DNA from: Helicobacteraceae bacterium
GTDB taxonomy: Bacteria > Campylobacterota > Campylobacteria > Campylobacterales > Sulfurimonadaceae
Direction of reading: 5' to 3'
DNA length: 11,923 nt
Assembly (NCBI GenBank): GCA_015488855.1
Contig: WFMY01000210.1
Location: 1-11,923, forward strand
Shown: positions 7,312 to 11,923 of the stretch, piece by piece
How positions within the stretch are numbered: the first letter of the stretch is position 1
Layout of the letters: each line of letters begins with the position of its first letter
Made by a program: the position numbers and the translations under genes
The notes under the pieces: model-generated
What the model was told of the DNA's origin: nothing
The model's input: the letters and a program-made list of their open reading frames with translations, nothing else
Database searches by the model: none

Positions 7312-8270
7312 TATTTTATTCCTGTTGCTGCTCTGATTTTTTCTATGAGAGGAAGGGCTACTGCTCTGGCTTTGTTCGCACCTGTTTCGAGGATATCTCG
7401 CACCTCCTCTTGGTGTGCTAAATAGTATTCTCTTTTTTCTCTATACTCTCCAAAATATTCCCACATTACATCAGCAAGATAAATTTTAAAATGTCCATGA
7501 CCTTCGCCACCTTTTGTGTATCTGTTTTGTAGGTTGATGAGTTCTTTTTCATTTAAAAAAAGTTTTGCCATATTGTAAACATTGCAATTCTCAAATTTTT
7601 TAGGTTCTTCAAGCGTAACTTGCTCTGTAACTATTTTTTTGATAGTTTTGAGTTGTTTTTTTTCTTCACCAAAGATATTTACAGTGTTTTTGTAAGATTT
7701 TGACATCTTCTGCCCATCTATGCCAGGTACTGTTGCTACTTCTGTTTGTACTTGATACTCTGGAAGTGTAAAGATATCTCCATAAGCATTGTTGAATTTT
7801 ATTGCAATATCTCTTGCTATTTCTACATGTTGGATTTGATCTTTGCCCACAGGAACGATCTCTGAGTTATAGAGTAAGATATCTGCAGCCATAAGTACTG
7901 GGTAGGAAAGTAACGAGTGGTTTGATGCAATCCCTTTTGCAGTCTTGTCTTTGTAGCTATGTGCTCTCTCTAGTAATCCCATAGGGGTAAATGAGGAGAG
8001 AACCCAGTAGAGTTCTAAAACTTCTTTGACATCTGATTGAACCCAAAAAGTAGATTTTTCTGGGTCGATTCCAAGTGCAAGAAAGTCTGTTGCGGTTTGC
8101 ATAGTAAGTTCAGCTAGTTCTTTGGAACCACTTGTCATCGCATGATAATTTGCTATAAAAGCAAATGTTTCATTTGTTTTTTGTGCTTCTACCATCTGTT
8201 TGATAGAACCAAAGTAGTTTCCGATGTGTAAATCCCCTGAGGGTTGGATTCCCGTTAGTACGCGTTTCAT
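7308..8270 (-). CDS. trpS: Tryptophanyl-tRNA synthetase
   Basis: This class I synthetase charges tRNA-Trp with tryptophan using ATP. It has the HIGN form of the HIGH motif (15-18), the KMSKS loop (188-192), the tryptophan-pocket segment with D130 in MAADILLY, and VGKDQIQHVE (141-150). Its 320 residues are normal for bacterial TrpRS. A frame extension of 24 residues exists upstream, but the ATG at 8268-8270 (MKRVLTGIQPSG) is where homologous proteins start, and the extension would run through the promoter; a modest AGAAGA lies about 8 bases before it. The gene is monocistronic as far as seen, divergent from hpf, and meets the cytochrome gene tail to tail with shared bases TTAG. Confidence 0.97.
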   Translation of the reverse strand: MKRVLTGIQPSGDLHIGNYFGSIKQMVEAQKTNETFAFIANYHAMTSGSKELAELTMQTATDFLALGIDPEKSTFWVQSDVKEVLELYWVLSSFTPMGLLERAHSYKDKTAKGIASNHSLLSYPVLMAADILLYNSEIVPVGKDQIQHVEIARDIAIKFNNAYGDIFTLPEYQVQTEVATVPGIDGQKMSKSYKNTVNIFGEEKKQLKTIKKIVTEQVTLEEPKKFENCNVYNMAKLFLNEKELINLQNRYTKGGEGHGHFKIYLADVMWEYFGEYREKREYYLAHQEEVRDILETGANKARAVALPLIEKIRAATGIKY

Positions 8271-8298
8271 AATATATCTTCTTCTTATTTTTTTTGAC

Positions 8299-8307
8299 AT
8301 TATATCA
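8299..8307 (-). promoter_or_regulatory. Extended -10 promoter for trpS
   Basis: On the minus strand this is TGATATAAT, a perfect extended -10 box, about 28 bases before the trpS ATG. The resulting leader of about 20 bases is too short for a T-box, so no tryptophan-responsive leader is expected. This placement also argues against the longer trpS frame. Confidence 0.65.
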
Positions 8308-8347
8308 AAAGAGTTGAAAGTAAACATCAAAAGTGTTATCATTTAAG

Positions 8348-8353
8348 TATAAA
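8348..8353 (+). promoter_or_regulatory. Possible -10 box for hpf-hemJ
   Basis: TATAAA is the best rightward -10-like box in the trpS/hpf gap and would give a leader of about 180 bases containing all the structure described for 8391-8531. A small hairpin follows it (AGAGT 8359-8363 with ACTCT 8367-8371, loop TTT). There is no -35 match, so this is a weak call. Confidence 0.35.
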
Positions 8354-8390
8354 GAGTGAGAGTTTTACTCTTAGAGTTTTAGGGATTTTT

Positions 8391-8537
8391 AATCTCACTT
8401 GTACCACAAGGGTATGATATGAGATTGGGCTTCCTGCGAAGGAAACATAGTGTTAGCGTAACTGAGGAAATTATTTCCCTCAGTGTACAAATAGATGCTA
8501 GGTTTCCTTAAATTTTGAAAAAATTAAAGGATGCATT
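8391..8537 (+). promoter_or_regulatory. Structured hpf leader with possible Shine-Dalgarno-sequestering switch
   Basis: Helices visible in the + strand: AATCTCA (8391-8397) with TGAGATT (8420-8426), enclosing CTTGT/ACAAG (8398-8402, 8406-8410); AAGGAAAC (8439-8446) with GTTTCCTT (8502-8509), extended by TAG/CTA after one mismatch; GTTA/TAAC (8452-8455, 8459-8462); ACTGAGG (8461-8467) with CCTCAGT (8478-8484). The 3' part TCCTTAAATTTT (8505-8516) can instead pair with AAAATTAAAGGA (8520-8531) in 11 of 12 positions around a GAA loop, burying the hpf Shine-Dalgarno AAAGGA. The two pairings share 8505-8509, so they exclude each other. I do not recognise a known riboswitch class. Whether it senses a ligand, temperature or leader translation is not known. 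Confidence 0.55.
8419..8511 (+). CDS. Possible 30-residue leader ORF upstream of hpf
   Basis: An ATG at 8419 is preceded by AAGGG (8408-8412) at six bases and opens a 30-codon frame ending in TAA at 8509-8511. The predicted peptide starts MRLGFLRRKHSVSV, is basic at its N-terminus and has no recognised domain. The stop lies inside the strand that can mask the hpf ribosome binding site, so translation of the ORF could open that helix. The frame also runs through the proposed RNA helices and uses codons such as CTG, CGA and AGG, which may mean it is an accidental frame in a structured RNA. Real coding status is uncertain. Confidence 0.35.
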   Translation: MRLGFLRRKHSVSVTEEIISLSVQIDARFP

Positions 8538-8867
8538 ATGAATATTCAAGTTAACGCAAAAGATATGACGCTACACGCTAACACAAAAGCTCACATTGAA
8601 GTAGCAATAGAAAGTTTTACTAAATATTCTTTAGAGATTACTTCAGTAAATGTACATCTACAAGCTGAGAAACAAGGTGTATCCATAGAATTTGATATTC
8701 ACATCGCTCATGCGGAGCCAGTGATTATCAACCAAACTGATGACAATTTAGATGCTGCTATTGATTTGGCAATAGACAGAGCTACAAAAGCACTTCGTCG
8801 TTTACATGATAAGATGACTTCTCATAAAACAAGTTCTGTAAAAGAACTTGAAACTTTAGACGCTTAA
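8538..8867 (+). CDS. hpf: Ribosome hibernation-promoting factor, short HPF/RaiA (S30AE) family
   Basis: The 109-residue protein matches the S30AE domain: MNIQVNAKDMTLHANTKAHI start with the first strand and helix, a central strand block (SVNVHLQAEKQGVSIEFDIHI), and the helix DNLDAAIDLAIDRATKALRRLHDK typical of the family. These proteins bind the 30S decoding region and, in the short form, help form inactive 100S ribosomes in stationary phase or starvation. It lacks the C-terminal dimerisation domain of long HPF. Assignment between HPF and the inhibitor YfiA/RaiA cannot be settled by length alone. AAAGGA (8526-8531) lies 6 bases before the ATG and may be masked by leader structure. hemJ follows after 6 bases, probably co-transcribed. 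Confidence 0.92.
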   Translation: MNIQVNAKDMTLHANTKAHIEVAIESFTKYSLEITSVNVHLQAEKQGVSIEFDIHIAHAEPVIINQTDDNLDAAIDLAIDRATKALRRLHDKMTSHKTSSVKELETLDA

Positions 8868-8873
8868 AGTTTT

Positions 8874-9296
8874 ATGTATAGCTTTGTTCTTTGGTTTCAT
8901 CTTCTCTCCTTAATTTCTTGGTTTGCAGCTTTGTTCTATATGCCAAGACTTTTTGTTTATCATGCTGAAAATATAGACAATACTCGTTTTGTAGAAGTTG
9001 TTAAAGTTATGGAGATGAAAATCTACAAATATATCGGTATCCCTGCAATGTGGGCGACCGTACTAAGTGGATCTTATCTTGCATATTCTTATGGCTTTAG
9101 CGGTAATGGTTGGTTACATGCTAAGATATTTTTTGTGCTAATTTTGATGGGTTACTTTTTTTCACTTGGTCATTTTAGAAAAAAATTCTTAAGTGATGAT
9201 TGTGTTAGAAATGGAAAGTTTTTTCGTATATATAATGAAGTGCCAACAATATTACTTATGATTATTGTCGGATTGGTGATTTTTAAGCCATTTTGA
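8874..9296 (+). CDS. hemJ: HemJ-type protoporphyrinogen IX oxidase
   Basis: HemJ oxidises protoporphyrinogen IX to protoporphyrin IX, the penultimate haem step, in the inner membrane. The 140-residue protein has four hydrophobic segments (about 2-24, 52-72, 82-100, 122-138). It carries the family marks: WFHLLSLISWFAALFYMPRLFVYHAE with H9 and R25, the K84 region LHAKIFFVL, H100, and RIYNEVPTILL (118-128) ending in KPF. A conserved His and Lys are known to be essential in this family. It starts 6 bases after hpf; no good ribosome binding site is visible, so translation may depend on coupling to hpf. Pairing of haem synthesis with a ribosome-hibernation gene is probably incidental. It complements HemB in the same window. 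Confidence 0.92.
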   Translation: MYSFVLWFHLLSLISWFAALFYMPRLFVYHAENIDNTRFVEVVKVMEMKIYKYIGIPAMWATVLSGSYLAYSYGFSGNGWLHAKIFFVLILMGYFFSLGHFRKKFLSDDCVRNGKFFRIYNEVPTILLMIIVGLVIFKPF

Positions 9297-9359
9297 GCCT
9301 GACCTGAGTGTATGGAATATTTTGAAGAAAATGTTCACGGGAACTCAAAATCGAGGGCA

Positions 9360-10856
9360 TTATCTGTCCCCTTTTGCCTTTGCTTTAAAGAGTAGAGGTG
9401 TTCCACTAAAGTTAAAAGCCTCTCTAAGTTTGTTTGTCAAGTAGCGTCTATATGTAAAGTGGAGACCTTTTGGTTTGTTCATAACTATGGCTATCTTTGG
9501 TGGTCGTGTTTCGTACTGTGTTGCATAGTAGATGCGTATGACCTGCCCATGCATTGTTGGAAGTTGGTGACGCTGCATCGCTTTATCCATCACTGCGTTA
9601 AGTTGTGATGTAGTGATGCGTTGGGAATAGTTTTCGTTTATCTGCAGTATCATCTCATGGAGTTTGTCAACTCTTTGGTGACTTTTTGCTGAGAGAGTGA
9701 TGATGGGTGCATAAGCCAAAAATTTGAATCTGTCTCTTAGCTCTGTGATGATTTTATCGTGTTGTTCACGATCTGAAATATCCCATTTGTTGAGTACGAT
9801 AATACAAGCAAGACGATTTTCATCCACTAGCCCTGCTATCTTTTCATCAAGGTCTAAAAAAGGCTCGCTTGCATCAAGAACAACTAACGCCATGTTAGCA
9901 TTTTCAAGCATCTCTTTTGTCCGCATCAGTGCATATTTTTCTATACCCACTATCTTACCACGACGACGAAGTCCAGCAGTATCAACAAAGGTGATTTGCT
10001 TGTCTCCATACTCGATGCTCTCATCAATAGGATCGATGGTAGTTCCTGCTACAGAACTAACAACTGAGCGTTCTTCGCCTAAAAGTGCATTGAGGAGTGA
10101 ACTTTTTCCAACATTTGTCCGCCCTATGATAGCTACTTTTATATGGTTTACATCTTCTTCATCAAACTCTTTTATCTTGTCATTTTGTGCGAAGATTGAG
10201 TTGTCTATCACTGCTTCTTCATCAAGGAACATATCTTGATGAAAGTATCCATCATCTTCTTCATCTTCATGTTGAGTAAAAAAGTCCTCATCGTTTATCT
10301 CATCATCAAGCGTAGACTCACTGATGAGTATCTCTTCGTCTTCATCATTTTCTTTGATGATATCGCTCTCTGGAATCTGCTGATATACCCAGTCTAGTAA
10401 ATCCACTGTGCCACGATTGTGTGATACAGAGATGCCAAAGATAGTATCACAACCAAACTCATAAAAATCCCAAAGTTTTTCATCTTTCATCTTGTCATTG
10501 TCTATTTTATTAACAACTAAGCAGACCTCTTTGCCCAAGGTTTGGAGCTCATAAAAAAGTTTTTTGTCTTCATCCTCTGGGATACCTTTTCCATCAACCA
10601 TATAGAGAATAATGTCAGCTTTGTAAGCAGCTTTGAGAGACATCTCTTTTATCTTGTCAAAGAGCTCACAACCTTTGTCGAGTCCACCAGTATCTAAAAG
10701 TAGTGCCATTTTATCATGGATGATAACTTCGCGTCTTTTAACATCACGAGTAGTTCCAGCCAGATCTGATGTGATAGCATCTCGTTTTTTTATGAGACGA
10801 TTAAATAGTGAGCTTTTCCCGACATTTGGGCGACCTATTATGGCAATTTTTTTCAT
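9360..10856 (-). CDS. der: Ribosome-assembly GTPase Der (EngA)
   Basis: Der is an essential double GTPase for 50S subunit assembly. The 498-residue protein has a first G domain with GRPNVGKS (8-15), DTGG (55-58) and NKID (116-119); a linker at about 166-238; a second G domain with GRTNVGKS (245-252), DTAG (292-295), NKWD (356-359) and SAK (389-391); and a KH-like C-terminal domain (about 410-492) with the typical PPKIAIVMNKPKGLHFTYRR-type segment. The linker is very acidic, with about 30 Asp/Glu in 70 residues. AAGG lies 7 bases before the ATG at 10854-10856. The upstream bases partly duplicate the P-loop coding region. The 63-base gap to hemJ shows no convincing terminator, only a GTTC/GAAC hairpin (9334-9345 region) without a T-run. 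Confidence 0.97.
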   Translation of the reverse strand: MKKIAIIGRPNVGKSSLFNRLIKKRDAITSDLAGTTRDVKRREVIIHDKMALLLDTGGLDKGCELFDKIKEMSLKAAYKADIILYMVDGKGIPEDEDKKLFYELQTLGKEVCLVVNKIDNDKMKDEKLWDFYEFGCDTIFGISVSHNRGTVDLLDWVYQQIPESDIIKENDEDEEILISESTLDDEINDEDFFTQHEDEEDDGYFHQDMFLDEEAVIDNSIFAQNDKIKEFDEEDVNHIKVAIIGRTNVGKSSLLNALLGEERSVVSSVAGTTIDPIDESIEYGDKQITFVDTAGLRRRGKIVGIEKYALMRTKEMLENANMALVVLDASEPFLDLDEKIAGLVDENRLACIIVLNKWDISDREQHDKIITELRDRFKFLAYAPIITLSAKSHQRVDKLHEMILQINENYSQRITTSQLNAVMDKAMQRHQLPTMHGQVIRIYYATQYETRPPKIAIVMNKPKGLHFTYRRYLTNKLREAFNFSGTPLLFKAKAKGDR

Positions 10857-10877
10857 GTTTGACCTTATTATGGCAAT
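10832..10877. repeat. Short tandem duplication at the der start
   Basis: GACCTATTATGGCAAT (10832-10847, coding for the start of the first Der P-loop on the minus strand) reappears at 10861-10877 as GACCTTATTATGGCAAT, with one inserted base. The outer copy supplies the AAGGTC that serves as the der ribosome binding site. Confidence 0.6.
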
Positions 10878-10890
10878 AAATATTTATAAA

Positions 10891-10896
10891 ATTATA
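10891..10896 (-). promoter_or_regulatory. -10 box for der
   Basis: The minus strand reads TATAAT, a perfect -10 match, about 35 bases before the der ATG. No convincing -35 is present. The rest of the 184-base der/yraN gap (10857-11040) is AT-rich with a weak AAGATT/AATCTT hairpin near 10920-10940 and no recognised gene. Confidence 0.5.
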
Positions 10897-11040
10897 GCTA
10901 AATTACTATTGGTTTGATGAAGATTATAAAAAAAATCTTAGTCAAAGAAGGCTTAAAATAATAGCTTCAAGAGTTTTTAATGAAGTAGTAGCTATCATAG
11001 TTTATGAAAAAATTGCCTAGGACATTAAGGTTATATTAAG

Positions 11041-11370
11041 ATGAGTAGAGCCAAAGGAAATATTGCTGAAGACAAAGCTGTGGAGTTCCTTTACGATAAA
11101 GGTTTTAGTATCGTTGAGCGAAACTTTTACTCTCGTTTTGGGGAGATAGATATTATAGCTGCAAAAGATGATGTTTTGCATTTTATCGAGGTGAAGAGTG
11201 GAGAGGATTTTGAGTTGGCTATTCAAAACATAACTCCTTCAAAACTCTCTAAGTTCATAAGAACACTCCATGTCTATACAAAAAAAAATAATTATGAGGG
11301 TGATTTTGAGATAGATGCTCTCATCGTAACTCCAAAAGAGATAGAGTTAGTTGAAAATATAACTTTTTAA
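11041..11370 (+). CDS. yraN: UPF0102 (YraN) family protein, endonuclease-like fold
   Basis: The 109-residue protein matches the YraN/UPF0102 family in length and motifs: GNIAEDKAVEFLYDKGF (6-22), ERNFYSRFGEIDIIA (26-40) and FIEVKSG (48-54). The Glu-Ile-Asp and Glu-Val-Lys elements form the acidic/lysine core of a PD-(D/E)XK nuclease-like fold, but no cellular substrate is firmly established for the family. It is cytoplasmic. The ribosome binding site is weak: AAGG lies about 12 bases before the ATG. The TAA stop shares the palindrome TTAA (11367-11370) with the stop of the convergent thioredoxin-like gene. Confidence 0.9.
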   Translation: MSRAKGNIAEDKAVEFLYDKGFSIVERNFYSRFGEIDIIAAKDDVLHFIEVKSGEDFELAIQNITPSKLSKFIRTLHVYTKKNNYEGDFEIDALIVTPKEIELVENITF

Positions 11371-11765
11371 TCACTTTTTTTAAGGTCAACTTCGTCAAGT
11401 ATGTCGAAAAAACCATCTGGTTCACGACTCCCTCTATCTGCATGGATAATCTTTCCCTCTGGTGTTAAAAAATAATGCCTTGGTACTCCGTATCGTTCAA
11501 ATTTATTTGGGATTTTTTGTTGATCTCTTGACATATACAGAGGGATGAACTTTTTTTTGAGTCTATCCATCACATACTTTTTTGAAAGTGTAGTCTTGTA
11601 AAACCTTTCACAAAACCTACAATCATCTGCACCAATAAAAAGATAGACATCCTTGTGTTGTACTTTGGCATCATGAAGTGCTTTGTAGTAGTTGTGTTCC
11701 CAGTTAAGATTTACCCCAAAAAGGGAGGTGATAAGTAATGTTGTAAGTATGAGTATATTTTTCAT
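11367..11765 (-). CDS. Exported thioredoxin-fold protein (CxxC)
   Basis: The 132-residue protein has a signal peptide (residues 1-17, hydrophobic LILTTLLITSLFG) followed by a compact thioredoxin fold. The redox motif is C49-R-F-C52 in FIGADDCRFCERF, and the cis-proline follows Val in RYGVPRHYFLTPEGKII (91-107). It has the features of Thioredoxin_7/SoxW-like periplasmic proteins that reduce or isomerise thiols; partner and direction of electron flow cannot be read from sequence. It lies near a c-type cytochrome gene only at distance, so a link to cytochrome maturation is speculative. There is no clear Shine-Dalgarno before the ATG at 11763-11765. It is tail to tail with yraN and divergent from the aldehyde dehydrogenase-like gene. 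Confidence 0.85.
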   Translation of the reverse strand: MKNILILTTLLITSLFGVNLNWEHNYYKALHDAKVQHKDVYLFIGADDCRFCERFYKTTLSKKYVMDRLKKKFIPLYMSRDQQKIPNKFERYGVPRHYFLTPEGKIIHADRGSREPDGFFDILDEVDLKKSD

Positions 11766-11773
11766 GTTTGTAT

Positions 11774-11803
11774 TTTACAAGATAATAGTTAAAAGGATAT
11801 AAT
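11774..11803 (+). promoter_or_regulatory. Promoter for the aldehyde dehydrogenase-like gene
   Basis: TTTACA (11774-11779, 5/6 to TTGACA) and TATAAT (11798-11803, perfect) are separated by 18 bases, with the gene start about 25 bases downstream. This is the best two-box promoter in the window. Confidence 0.6.
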
Positions 11804-11828
11804 TTCTTAGAGAAATAGAGGAAAAATG

Positions 11829-11923
11829 ATGCACGCAAAAATATACTTTGGTTCACAAGAGACACTTAGAGAGGACAAACAAGAGAGAAAAAGCCCTTAC
11901 GATGGGAGTGTTGTCTCTACTGC
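11829..11923 (+). CDS. Probable aldehyde dehydrogenase family protein (N-terminal 31 residues only)
   Basis: The frame is open to the window edge. Residues 19-31 (ERKSPYDGSVVST) resemble the N-terminal strand of NAD(P)-dependent aldehyde dehydrogenases, in which an RSPYDG-type turn leads into the first beta strand. Nothing of the nucleotide-binding or catalytic parts is in the window, so the family call is tentative and the substrate unknown. Two adjacent ATG codons occur at 11826 and 11829; AGAGGA (11817-11822) is better spaced (6 bases) for the second. Confidence 0.55.
   Translation, partial: MHAKIYFGSQETLREDKQERKSPYDGSVVST

Noticed and set aside
8271..8342. 24-residue N-terminal extension of TrpS
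   Set aside because: It runs through the TGATATAAT promoter and is not expected in TrpRS proteins.
8352..8390. Intrinsic terminator or attenuator (AGAGT/ACTCT hairpin followed by T-rich sequence) early in the hpf leader
   Set aside because: The stem is five AT-rich pairs and the T-runs are interrupted, so termination would be weak.
8391..8511. tRNA, SRP RNA, 6S RNA or known riboswitch in the hpf leader
   Set aside because: No T-loop, SRP apical motif, 6S bubble or conserved core of the riboswitch classes I can recall is visible.
9297..9359. Bidirectional terminator between hemJ and der
   Set aside because: Only a 4-bp GTTC/GAAC hairpin is present and no T-run follows on either strand.
9724..10239. 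171-codon frame on the + strand inside der
   Set aside because: It is the antisense shadow of Der, which has all GTPase motifs on the other strand.
10917..10961. 14-codon ORF (ATG at 10917) in the der/yraN gap
   Set aside because: No ribosome binding site, very short and lysine-rich from A-runs; probably chance.

Overview
The window looks like chromosomal core DNA from a Campylobacterota (epsilonproteobacterial) species, probably a Sulfurimonas/Sulfuricurvum-type organism. This is inferred from the AT-rich sequence, the dense packing with short gene overlaps, TTG start use, promoters resembling extended -10 boxes (TGnTATAAT) with poor -35 boxes, and the character of the proteins (stand-alone RibA, 320-aa TrpS, HemJ, FlgO-type protein, multihaem cytochrome, PAS-GGDEF-EAL protein). 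The genus cannot be fixed without a database search.

Layout. 1-1685 (-): N-terminal 561 residues of a PAS-PAS-GGDEF-EAL cyclic-di-GMP protein, cut by the window edge. 1811-3332 (+): three translationally coupled genes for exported proteins, namely a small unknown protein, a FlgO-family protein and a Pro/Glu-rich lipoprotein. 3324-3887 (-): ribA, convergent with that operon and divergent from hemB. 3959-5862 (+): hemB-argF, coupled by a 4-base overlap with a TTG start. 5863-6120: a gap holding a 166-bp imperfect palindrome with perfect 18-bp ends. 6121-7311 (+): an exported five-haem cytochrome. 7308-8270 (-): trpS. 8343-8537: a structured leader. 8538-9296 (+): hpf and hemJ. 9360-10856 (-): der. 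11041-11370 (+): yraN. 11367-11765 (-): a periplasmic thioredoxin-like protein. 11829-end (+): start of a probable aldehyde dehydrogenase.

Most genes are housekeeping: tetrapyrrole synthesis (HemB, HemJ), riboflavin (RibA), arginine (ArgF), translation (TrpS, HPF, Der). The haem steps, the c-type cytochrome and the thioredoxin-like protein fit a respiratory organism with an active periplasmic electron-transfer and thiol-redox system, but they are not one operon.

The two most unusual signals are non-coding. First, the palindrome at 5933-6098 folds into a single hairpin; its non-Watson-Crick positions include nine G.U wobbles on the + strand against one A.C, which suggests selection on a + strand RNA rather than only a decayed transposon. 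Second, the hpf leader can form mutually exclusive helices, one of which buries the hpf Shine-Dalgarno sequence in an 11-of-12-pair stem; it also contains a 30-codon ORF with a good ribosome binding site. I found no CRISPR array, tRNA, rRNA or intact insertion sequence.
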